Shown: positions 23,344 to 34,142 of the stretch, piece by piece
Layout of the letters: each line of letters begins with the position of its first letter
Numbering within the stretch: position 1 is the first letter of the stretch
Origin: Panax quinquefolius
Taxonomy: Eukaryota > Streptophyta > Magnoliopsida > Apiales > Araliaceae
Reading direction: 5' to 3'
DNA length: 64,000 bases
Assembly: GCA_020205615.1 (NCBI GenBank)
Contig: CM035160.1
Location: forward strand, 117,028,921-117,092,920
The notes under the pieces: generated by a model
Databases searched by the model: none
Seen by the model: only the letters and a program-made list of their open reading frames with translations
What the model was told of the DNA's origin: nothing
Translations under genes and position numbers: made by a program

Positions 23344-25665
23344 TGTGAGACCCCAGATTTTATCAATAAAGATTTAAATTTTGTCGAAATAATTTTTTAA
23401 TATTATGGTATGAATTTGAGATAATATTATAGTTGTGGGTATTATTTATAAATTTTGCAAAGTATGCAAGTGGTTATATTATATTCGATTGGTCGGGGAA
23501 TATTCGGTTTAGCAGGGAATATTCGCATAACTACTCAATCATTGGTGGACCCCATTAATGTAATTATTGTCGGATTGAGAAAACGACAAAAATATTTTAT
23601 TGAAATAACGAAGGAAGTTTTACCATTGATACTGTTGAACTACTCGGTAGTAAAAGTACAGTAATACGTGTGGTTGCATAGTAGCACACGGTATTGATTA
23701 TTGATGCTTATGTGAGAAGTCACCGGTTTGATTCCATTATTGTCGATTAATAATATGAATTATTATAGCGATAATGACGCTTTTGTTTTATTCAGATTAT
23801 TAACGTAATAAAATGTAAACATCTTTTATATAAAATGTAATACTTTATTAAAGTTATTCTATAAATAGAATATATTATATTTTATTATACATAGTGTTGC
23901 ATAGTGTTTTGCATAGTGTTTTGCATAGTGTTGCATAGTGTTTGCATAGTAAAATGTTTTTATATAAATAGAATATATGATATTTTATTTAAAAGATTTT
24001 GCTTTAAATATGGAATCGATTAAAGTAAATCAACTGGACCGCTCATGGATTAATTACTATGCATTCTATTTTCCTATAAATAAGCTCATTCCTTCATTAT
24101 TTTCTTATTTAATTCAATGAAACTCTAGAGAGAGAAATTATAGAGAGAAGCTATAGAGAAAAATCTATAGAGAGAAAGAAGAAGAGTATATTTCGTACTT
24201 CACTACTTTGATATCCGGTGTCTTTTACGGTAAGGGATATTATTTGTTGTATCGTAAGGGTATTATTCTTTCTTATTCATGAAGAGAACTTCGTTATTCC
24301 ATTCTTATTTATTCTGTTGGAATAACTCAGATACGCCGAATCCCCTATACTTGGTGATCTTCTTTCGTTATTCCATTCTTTATTATTCTCGTTGGAATAT
24401 CCTCATCGTGTGTTTTACACCGACACTGTTCCATTGTTTATTATTCCGCATTTATTATTCTCATTGGAATATCCACATCGTGTGTTTTACACCGGACCGG
24501 GTTCCATTGTTTATTATTCAAAGCATTTATTATTCTCGTTGGATCATCTCGTCGATTGTGAATTTCACCGACTCGTTCAATTATTATTATTCGTTGAATA
24601 ACACCTGCGCAAGTACCGCATGCATGGTGATTTCTTTTGTTATTCCATTCTTTATTATACCTAGTTGGTTAAAACTTTGACTTCTATACTCCATGAAATT
24701 AGTGGAATATCCTCGATATTTGCGCTTCATCCAGAGATCTTTTCATGGAAATATTCTTCCGATCATTCTTGAATTTTACTCTCTTTAACAAAGATCTTGT
24801 TGACAATTTGGACGTTAATAATTCCTAGATAAATTAATTCTTGAACTTGTTTTATTGAATTATTATGTCATTGTCATCATCCTCATGTTATATTATGTTA
24901 TCTTTGGCTTACGTGCATAGATGAACTTAGTATGATTATGATTGAGGATCATTCGGTATAATCATGGCTTGTTATAAATGATGTGATAAAAGTCCTCGGT
25001 GGTTCGTAATGCGTTGATGGATAGTTTTTGGTATGATTATGACCGGGGTGATTCTAAGTATAGTCATGACCATTGATAATTTGATGAAAATCCTTGACCG
25101 CAGTATGCGTGGATGATTAGATGTGGTGGTTTATTTATTAAAAGTCGAGTCTCGGCGATAAAAAAATTGATGAAAACCTTTTAAAACCTAAAAGATAGTA
25201 GATTTTATTCTCTTCTTCGACTCTTTTAATGGATTGCATATTCCACCGCAGCTTAAACCTGGTTGTCTATTGTATTTTATCGGTTTTAACATGTTGAAGG
25301 CTAATGATAATTTATTCGCATTATCTTAGTCATAATATTTCTTATCGGGCTAGTTGAGCTCACCCTTTCTTTCACCGTTCTCTTGTGAAATGAGAATATA
25401 GCCGGGACGAGTCTGGGAACGGAGTAATGGTCCGAGAGGATAGCATTAGTAGTCCTCACTATTCTCGTGAAATAGTGTGATAATAGTTGTAATGAGGACA
25501 CCTTTTGAGTTTGTATAATATCTAGTAGACAATATTTGTATTCAAACTCACAGCTTTATGTCGATTGTATACTATAGTTATATTAGTAAGTTTGTATTTG
25601 AATTTATGTACCATATAAGTGGCGACCCAAGATGGGTGACGATACCTAATTTTGGGGGCGCCACA
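23344..25665 (+). repeat. 5' LTR of element B1 (2.32 kb)
   Basis: The ends are TGTGAGACCCCAG and GGGGGCGCCACA. GCATAGTGTTTT repeats lie at 23893-23950, TATAAATA at 24075, the hairpin minisatellite at 24285-24660, the GATTATGACC-type hairpins at 24930-25080 and the GAGCTCACCCTTTC motif at about 25358. It differs from the 3' LTR by many small indels. Confidence 0.92.
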
Positions 25666-25666
25666 A

Positions 25667-25679
25667 TTGGTATCGAGCT
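25667..25679 (+). promoter_or_regulatory. Primer-binding site of element B1
   Basis: TTGGTATCGAGCT follows the LTR end directly. It is an initiator-Met tRNA type site with a variant centre (CGAG for AGAG), shared in degenerate form with C. Confidence 0.85.
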
Positions 25680-25856
25680 TAGGGATATGATCCCCCGGCC
25701 GAGATGTGAGATAAGAACTAGGTGGGGAGAGACGGGGAATTTTTCGCTAGTATGACCTACCTAAATTTATTTGGTATTTAATTGGTTTGGTCACGAGTAT
25801 AGGGATAATATGTTGTATGTCAATTAACCCTTATTTTGTGGCAAGTGTTTGAAAAT

Positions 25857-26980
25857 GGCATCCGAGAATGTTGAGAATAGCAATGGAGCACGTGAGATCT
25901 GCTGATTCTCCACAGATCAATAATCGTGACAATGTGCAACAGGATGGCAATAATCCTCTTGTAAACAACAACACCGATCAATTGACGAACGACTTGAGAC
26001 GCTTAAGAGGTTTTTAGAATTCATGCAACATCGTGCAAAAAGCGACTCTCGTCCAAAACATAGGTGGAAACACGGAAAACTCTCTCGGTCACCGCTAAAC
26101 AATTCAAGGAGCTGGGACCACCGGAGTTTAAGGGAGAGCCAAAACCACTTCAAGCGGAAGCATGAATAAAGCAGATTACCAAGATATTTGATGTCTTGGG
26201 ATGCTCGAGGAGCAAAGGTTCCTTTTTTGCCGCCTTTATGTGCTTGAGAGAGGCAGACATGGTGGGAATCAGAAACGTACTCAACCTCTTCTTGATCAAG
26301 ATATCTTGGGAGAAGTTCCAGAGTCGTTTCAACGACAAATACTTTCCGAAAGTATTCGCCACATGAAGGAGGTGGAGTTTATCAAGTTGGAACAAAACAA
26401 TATGACCGTGTCGCAATACGAGGCAAAATTTACTTGAGTTATCACGGTTTCAAGGCCCCACTTGGTAGATAATGAAGAGAGAATGGCGCAAATATTTTTA
26501 AGAGGTTTGAAGCGGAGATACGCCAACATCTTATTTCTCATAAACCGTGTTTTTATTCAGATGTTGTAAATAGGGCTCGATTAGTGGAGCGCGATAACGA
26601 GTCAACGCAACTAAAAAAGAGAGTATTTAAGCAAAATTATAATACCAATGAGAGTAGTCATCAAGCGGTGACAACAAGCGTGGAGGGAATCAATAAGGCG
26701 GATATGGTAACCACTTGGTGGTAATCGTACAAAACAATAAGAATGAACATTTCAAGAAAAGGAGATTCAACAATGATGGAAAGACGCCAAGACCAAAGAC
26801 CCGTTGTTAAGGAAGGAGAAAGACCACCTATCATATGCTTCAAATGCGGAGGAGAGGGACACATCATCCAATTTGCCATGCCATTCAAAGCATGTTATAA
26901 TTGTGGAAGAGAAGGTCACTTAGCTCGATTTTTGTCGTTTATCGAAGACAAATTCAACTAGGATGGAGGCACCAAAGGTC
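25857..26980 (+). pseudogene. gag remnant of element B1
   Basis: It starts at about 25857 (MASENVENSN). A stop follows soon and frame changes occur throughout. Recognisable capsid segments are PPEFKGEPKPLQAE (about 26122), IFDVLG and MKEVEFIKLEQNNMTVSQYE (about 26362-26430). They align with C gag near 37700-37960. The zinc-knuckle area (26838-26935) has CFKCGGEGH with its last Cys missing and CYNCGREGHLARF with Phe for the last Cys. It would package RNA if intact; as it stands it cannot be translated. Confidence 0.85.
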
Positions 26981-27815
26981 ATCCCCTGAAAAACCAAAGC
27001 CAGTAGTTTAAGAGAGAGCGTTTTTTTCTCGTGACGAGAAACCCGAATAAAATTATCACGGGTAAGTTAATCGTAAGCTCATGAAGTCTATACCGTGTTA
27101 GATACCGATTCTACCCACTCTTTTATTTCACCTAGTTGTGTTCAACGTTTAAATTTGACTCAGGAGAAGTTAGACTTTGACTTGTTGGTTTGAAACCTCG
27201 TTAGTAGGAGCCTTCGTTACCTCCATCGCTTTTTTAAATCTTGTTTGATTCAAATAAACACTTTCACGCTAATTCGTCGATATTATCTCTTTGAAAATAC
27301 TTGCCTTTGAGGTAATTTTTGAAAACGATTGATTAACTACTCATTATTCTTTTTGTAAGGTTGTTAGCTTTTATATTCATAACCAACTTGTTGTGCGTAA
27401 TTCAAGTAACCAAACTACTAAAGTCAATTATCATCATATCAAGCCATAAGTAAAGAGCCCCGAACCTTTCGTTGTTGACTTCCTTGTGTGGAATGCACCA
27501 AGCCGGACTTTCTTCAGAGGCTTACATCGTGAATGAAGATGGTAAGGTTATAGGTATCATTGTGAGGTGCTATCTAGGTTAAGGGATAGAAGTCATAGTT
27601 GGTATCAATGTGACGATTATCCAAGTCTTGGATGAGAGTCACGAGATTGAATGATATTTCTATTATTAATAAATTTCCTGGCGTATTCTTGAAGACTTCT
27701 TAGCCTACTTAGAGCGCGAAATCGAATTTTGTATTGACCCCAGTACAAATCCCATTTCTTAAACCCTCAAATATTTCTTCAACTAAAATGAACAGTTTAC
27801 GTGGTTTATGATGAA
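26981..27815 (+). pseudogene. Protease and RT N-terminal remnant of element B1
   Basis: Frame-broken protease sequence (27080-27330) is recognisable by alignment to E and C at the nucleotide level (TTAGATACCGATTCTACCCACTC, where the DTG Gly codon is changed). RT begins at about 27715 (REIEFCIDPSTNP) and reaches the same AAACCCTCAAATATTTCTTCA junction as in D and E. It then ends at about 27815 in unrelated sequence. Confidence 0.75.
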
Positions 27816-28890
27816 AGTCATAATAAAAGCATTGGATTAATAAAAATCATGGGTATTCGTGGTATTAGTAAGTTTTATGATGAGTTATGTTGGTTAGTAT
27901 GTAAAAACATGAAAGTTTCTTAGAAATCACAAAGAGTTGAAAATCATATTTTGGTGAAAAACGTAACATGAAATTCAATTGACCATATCTCTTATTATAT
28001 TTTGAATTTTTGAGTGTGGTCAAGTCCTAGAGTTAGATCTATGAGTTACCTAACTAATCCAAGTGGAATTACTGGAAAAGGTGTTGTAGATTTTTGTGTG
28101 GGCTGATTTTAGCAAAGGAGTGCAAAGCTGCAATGAAAAAAAGTCAGCTGCCATGATTTTAGAGGGGCTGTTTTGGCCACTTAAGTTATGAGAAAAATTC
28201 TGGCCTTTTGGGACATGAAAGTATATGGTATAAAGTACCTCCTATCCAAAAATGAGCTCATTCTGACTTAAAATGAGCAAGTTATGACTATTTCAATATT
28301 TAGATTTTTCCGACGAAAAATGCTATAACCGGAGTTCTATAACTCCGATGACCATGAAATTTAAACTAGAAGCTCACGTTAACATGTGTAAGGTCCTACC
28401 AAGATTTTGGAATTTTTGGAGTTAAACATGAGGTAGCTAATTTCTTAAGGAATTAATTAGAAATTGATTTTTGTAAAATAGTAAATGAATTTTAAAAATT
28501 CCGAGAAAAATATATTTTCATTATGGGACTATATTATGCTAAATCCCAGAAAAGAAATATTTTTGGGACTAATTTGGTATTTTTCATGAAAATAGTTTAG
28601 TTACGAACATATGAGTTAAATATGTTATGTGAAGTAACAAAGTTGAAAATAGGATTTTATGGCTAGAGAATCCTATATAGAGTATATGCATATTTTTTTG
28701 AGGGATTTGATAATTGGTGATGATATCTTATGAGTATGACATTTTTGAATGATTAAATTCATTATATGGTAAAGCGTAAACAATTGAGATAAATTGTTTA
28801 TAAATTTAAGAAGTGATTAAAATATTGTTATAATATTAATGATATTAGATTATGAGATTATTAAGTGATTGATAACATGGGGATATTCTT
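27816..28890. other. Unassigned non-coding segment inside B1
   Basis: About 1.1 kb with no ORF or recognised domain. The style (short AT-rich stretches, TCCGATGACCATGAAATTTAAAC) resembles plant LTR sequence. I find no matching copy elsewhere in the window, so it may be a scrap of another retroelement. Confidence 0.5.
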
Positions 28891-30060
28891 GAATCCTAGA
28901 TAAATTATATTATAAATGTTTAATATTTATCCTTTATCTCATTTGATTGATTCTTTATATCATTATCCTCATGTTTATATTATGTTGAAAGTCATCTATG
29001 GCCTGTAGTGCATAGATGGACTTGGTATGATTATGACCAGGGATTGTTCGGTATAATCATAACCATAATTGAAAACACGATTATCTTTGGCTGTAGTGCA
29101 TGGATAATTTATGGTCGTGATACTAATGAATAAACGATTATCTTTGGCCGTAGTGCATGGATAATTTGTGGTCGTGATACTAATGAATACACGATTATCT
29201 TTGGCCGTAGTGCATGGATAATTTGTGGTCGTGATACTAATGAATACACGATTATCTTTGGTCGTAGTGCATGGATAATTTGTGGTCGTGATACTAATGA
29301 ATACACGATTATCTTTGGTAGTAGTGCATGGATAATTCGTGGTCGTGATACTAATGAATACACGATTATCTTTCGCCGTAGTGCATGGATAATTTGTGGT
29401 CGTGATACTAATGAATACACGATTATCTATGGTCGAAAAGTGCATGGATAATTTGTGGTCGTGATACTAATGAATACACGATTATCTTCGCCGTAGTAGG
29501 CATGGATAATTTGTGGTCGTGATACTAATGAATACACGATTATCTTTCGGTAGAAAAGCGATAATTTGTGGTCGTGATACTAATGAATACACGATTATCT
29601 TTCGCCGTAGTGCATTGATAATTTGTGGTCGTGATACTAATGAATACACGATTATCTTTTCGTCAGTAGTGCATGGATAATTCGTGGTCGTGATACTAAT
29701 GAATATCCTTGGCCTGTAGTGCAGGGATGATTCGATGATATGGATTAATTATTGAGCTGAGTCTCAGCAATAAAATATTAATTCATGGATGTGGTAAAAG
29801 TCATCTTTGGCCGTAGTGTATTGATAGACTTGGTATGATTATGACCAAGGATTATTCGGTATAATCATGACCGTAATTGAAAACACGAATATCCTTGGCC
29901 AGTGGTGCATGGATAATTCGTGGTCGTGATACTATTAAGCTGAGTCTCAGCATTATTGGTTTTACAGTTGTATATCTTTGGCCTGTAGTGCAAAGATGAA
30001 TTGTTAATGAATATCTTTGGCCGGATTGCAAAAATGAATTTAATGTTTTCAACGATAAAG
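28891..30060 (+). repeat. Extra B-class LTR fragment inside the B1 internal region, with tandem expansion
   Basis: 28900-29070 matches LTR sequence such as 13310-13470 (Tcatgtttatattatg... through GATTATGACCAGGGATT.TTCGGTATAATCAT). 29700-30060 matches 53090-53170 (GGGATGATTCGATGAT, GAGTCTCAGC.ATAAA). Between them lies the 57 bp array. The LTR piece sits where RNase H and integrase should be and is followed by the normal polypurine tract. Confidence 0.75.
29076..29703. repeat. 57 bp tandem array, about eleven units
   Basis: The unit runs CGATTATCTTTGGCCGTAGTGCATGGATAATTTG... to ACTAATGAATACA, 57 bp. Units differ by point changes and small indels clustered at the GGCCGTAGTGCATGG part. Because 57 is a multiple of three, long open frames appear on the minus strand (up to 149 codons); these are artefacts. 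It is derived from a single LTR motif present once or a few times elsewhere. Confidence 0.93.
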
Positions 30061-30141
30061 GTATTCAAGGTATCCTCATCTCTTTATCATATCAGGTACG
30101 TACCCTAATTTCGAGGGCAAAATTCCATAAGGAGGGGAGAT
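30050..30141 (+). other. Integrase-tail scrap and polypurine tract of B1
   Basis: GGTATCCTCATCTCTTTATC..GGTACGTACC resembles the YPHLF..GTYV tail of D and E. ATAAGGAGGGGAGAT then directly precedes the 3' LTR, as in D (50527-50540). Confidence 0.8.
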
Positions 30142-32470
30142 TGTGAGACCCCAGATTTTATCAATAAAGATTTAAATTTTGTCGAAATAATTTTTAATAT
30201 TATGGTGTGAATTTGAGATAATATTATAGTTGTGGGTAGTATTTATAAATTTTGCAAAGTATGCAAGTGGTTATATTATATTCGAATTGGTCTGGGAATA
30301 TTTGGTTTAGCAGGGAATATTCAGATAACTACTCAATCATTGGTGGACCCCATAATGTAATTATTATCGGATTGATTGAGAAAACGACAAAAATATTTTA
30401 TTGAAATAACGGCGGAAGTTTTACCATTGATGATTTGTTGAACTACTCTCAGTAGTAAAAGTGCGAATCGGTGTGGTTGCATAGTAAAGTACACAGATTG
30501 ATTATTGATGCTTATGTGAGAAGTCATTCGGTTTGATTCCATTATTGTCGATTAATAATATGAATTATTATAGCGATAATGACGTTTTGTTTTATTCAGA
30601 TTATTAACGTAATAAAGCGAAACATCTTTTATATAAAATGAATACTTTTTTAAAGTTATTCTATAAATAGAATATATTATATTTTATTATGCATAGTGTT
30701 GCATAGTGTTTTTTGCATAGTGTTTTTGCATAGTGTTGCATAGTGTTTGCATAGTAAAATGTTTTTATATAAATAGAATATATGATATGATATTTTATTT
30801 AAAAAGATTTTGCTTTAAATATGGACCGTCGATTAAAGTAAATCAACTGGACCGTTCATGGTTTAATTACTATGCATTCTATTTTCCTATAAATAGAAGC
30901 TCATTCCTTCATTATTTTCTTATTTAATTCTTTGAAACTCTAGAGAGAAAAATTATATAGAGAAGCTATAGAGAGAAAATCTATAGAGAGAAAGAAGAAA
31001 GAGTATTCGGTACTTCACTACTTTGATATCTAGTGTCTTTTATGGTAAGGGATATTATTTGTTGTATTCAGTAAGGGTATTATTCTTTCTTATTCATGAA
31101 GAGAACTTCGTTATTCCATTCTTATTTATTACATTGGAATAACTGTGTCACGCGGAATCCCCTATACTTGGTGATCTTCTTACGTTATTCCATTCTTTAT
31201 TATTCATTGGAATATCCGTCATCTCGTGTGTTTTACAGGACCGGTTCCATTGTTTATTATTCCGCATTTATTATTACGTTGGAATATCCTCGTCGTGTGT
31301 TTTACACGGACTCGGTTCCATTGTTTATTATTCAACATTTATTATTCTCATTGGATCATCCCGCTCGGTGTGAATTTCACGAATTTGGTTCCGTTATTAT
31401 TATTCTATTGGAATAACATGTTCATCACAAGTACCGCATGCATGGTGATTTCTTTTGTTATTCCATTCTTTATTATTCCCATTGGTTAAAACTTTGACTT
31501 CTATACTCCATGAAATTAGTAGAATATCTTTGATATTTGCGTTTCATCCATATCTTTCATGGAAATATTCTTACGATTATTCTTTAATTTTACTATACAA
31601 AAGCGAGATCATGTTGATAATTTGGACGTTAATAATTCTGGATTAAATAATTCTTGAACTTGTTTTATTGAATTATTATGTCATTTTCATCATCCTCATG
31701 TTATATTATGTTATCTTTCGCTTACGTGCATAGATGAACTTAGTATGATTATGACTGGGATCATTCGGTATAATCATGGCTTGATATAAATGATGTGACA
31801 AAAGTCCTCAAAGGGCTTTGTAATGCGTTGATGGATAGTTTTTGGTATGATTATGAATTGGGGTGATTCGGTATAGTCATGACCATTGATAATTTGTTGA
31901 AAATCCTTGGACCGTGAATACTGTGGATGATTAGATATTGTGGTTTATTCATTAAACCGAGTCTTAGTGATAAAAATTGATGAAAACCTTTTAAATCATA
32001 AAAGATAGTAGACTTTATTTTCTACTTGACTCTTTTAATGGATCAGATATTCACCGCAGATTAAACCGGTTGTCTATTGTATTTTATCGGTTTAACATTG
32101 TTGAAGGCTAATGATAATTTATTCAAACATTATCTTAGTCATAATATTTCTCATTGGGCTAGTTGAGCTCACCCTTTCTTTCACCGTTCTCTCGTGAAAT
32201 GAGAATATAATGGGACGAGTCAGAACGGAATAATGGTCCAGAGGATAGCATTAGTAGTCCTCACTATTACGTGAAATAGTGTGATAATAGTTGTAATGAG
32301 GACTCCTTTTGAGTTTGTATAATATCTAGTAGACAATATTTGTATTCAAACTCACGCTTTATGTCGTATTTGTACACGGCGTTATATTAGTAAGTTTGTA
32401 TTTAAATTTATGTACCATGTAAGTGGCGACCCAAGATGGGTGACGTATACCTAATTTTGGGGGCGTCACA
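30142..32470 (+). repeat. 3' LTR of element B1 (2.33 kb)
   Basis: The ends are TGTGAGACCCCAG and GGGGGCGTCACA. The feature order is the same as in the 5' LTR: GCATAGTGTTTT repeats (30689-30757), TATAAATAG (30889), hairpin minisatellite (31100-31480), GAGCTCACCCTTTC (about 32165). The flank GTAAC is the right target-site duplication. Confidence 0.92.
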
Positions 32471-34106
32471 GTAACCCCGACATGAAAAGATCTAAATTTG
32501 ATAAAAATTCAGACCAATATTTCGGCATAATGATATTGAAGAAATAATATCATTTACGAAGAAAATAACATCCCTTACCTCAAAAGGATAGTACTTCTGA
32601 CTGGAATACTGGATATAGTGCTGAAATAACTTGAACCGTATAGCAATACTCAAAGTAATAAAATACTCACAAAAATACCCTAGATATTATAGAGAGAGAA
32701 AGAGAGAGAAATCTTTAGTTTCTGGTGTGATTTTCAATTCTAACCTAAGCACCCTATTTATAGGAAATTACTTAGAACACCAAAGCAGAAAATTTAATAA
32801 AATAATAATATTTTATTTTTAATTTCCTTAGCCCACCTTGACCATCTGAATTTAGCCACCAAATAATGACAAAAACCAAAAAAATGTTTTTGTAATTAAA
32901 AATAATTAAAACTTTCAAAAACCAATTATTTCGGAACTACGAAACTTCAATAATTCATAATAAATAGCCCTTTATCAGAAAAATTCAAACCACATATCTT
33001 TTCCATAGGAAATTTCATTATCTACAACTTTGCAGAAGAAAGTTTTTCCAAATTCCAAACAGAAATTGATTGAAATCCACAAACGGGCGATTTTACAAGT
33101 TATAATCAAATTTCAGTCAAGAAATGGGCCCACAGATATGTTTAACATGTTTTAAACAACTTTTACAACAAAAATACTCTTTCTCCTCATATACTCATAT
33201 ATCCCACATTCATTGTAAAAATATCATCATTATTATATTATAATAATATAATAAAATATTATTTTATCAGAAAAGATAAAATATCGATTTTCAACAATTG
33301 TCACTTTAAAAATTTTCTCCATCTATATCCACATAAAATGAATATTTTCCTCATCATCTAAATCAATAATTAATTGTGCACAAATAATATTACTGTAATC
33401 ACAACAATCCGACAAATGACGCAGTAGTTCCTAAGAAAGAGGGCTTTCAATAAGGATTTCTCCTTCTTGGCCATGCAATTAGGTGGTGACCAAACCTCTC
33501 CTTAGACGCGAACTTTCTAGACATTGCCAATAATGTTATCTAATAATATTATTCAGATAATATGAATTATTGCTTCGATAATGGAAAATACTGTGTAGTG
33601 ATAATTATTAAAACAACAGTAATATAGAATATCAATGCAACAATTATTGAATCAATAAAATACTGAACAGTAATTACTGTAACAATTATTGAGTAGTGCC
33701 TTCTTACATAAGAATCAATAATTGGTGCAATACTGGTATCTTCTTCTGTAACAACGCGATATTCTTTGTGTTTTAACCATTGGGTATTCCAACAAAGATT
33801 AATTGGTAATAATCTAGCCATTATTTATAAATAACTTATACTTGTCGTTTTCTTCATCCAATCGCTTTCAGTTATGGGCCCACACAAAGGTCGCTACCGT
33901 CGCATTTAATATTCCCCAACAGTAAGATTATTCCACAACCAAACGAATATTCTCCGATAAAAATGAATATTTTATAACCACTTGCCTATTTAAAATATTT
34001 GTGCATTTTACCCATAACTAACCACATTAATCAAATCAACCCTTAATATTTCAAAATAATAAATAGAGGAAATTTAATTTTATTTATAATAAGTTGGGGT
34101 CTTACA
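32471..34106 (-). repeat. 3' LTR of element C, proximal part
   Basis: It is colinear with 39590-41214. The minus-strand start is TGTAAGACCCCAAC at 34106, and ctatttata lies at 32754. It continues at 23343 beyond B1. Confidence 0.9.
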
Positions 34107-34122
34107 ACCTCCCCTCCTTATG
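34107..34122 (-). other. Polypurine tract of element C
   Basis: The minus strand reads AAGGAGGGGAGGTTG directly before the 3' LTR start. Confidence 0.85.
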
Positions 34123-34142
34123 AAATTTCATCCTCGAAATTG

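Larger units (their letters stand above)
23344..32470 (+). mobile_element. Element B1: two-LTR Ty3/Gypsy element, decayed, youngest level of the nest
   Basis: The 5' LTR is 23344-25665, PBS 25667-25679, internal 25666-30141, 3' LTR 30142-32470. The flanks are CTAAC (23339-23343) and GTAAC (32471-32475), a 5 bp target-site duplication with one mismatch. The undisturbed site in the other C LTR confirms the insertion. Gag and protease are remnants, RT stops after its first segment, and RNase H and the integrase core are absent. Half of the internal region is non-coding LTR-like sequence and a tandem array. Confidence 0.92.

Noticed and set aside
28996..29445. 149-codon repetitive ORF on the minus strand
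   Set aside because: It follows from a 57 bp tandem unit lacking stops in that frame; no start context or homologue, and units vary by indels elsewhere in the array.
29076..29703. CRISPR-like regular repeats
   Set aside because: There are no unique spacers: the whole 57 bp unit repeats. The setting is a plant retroelement.
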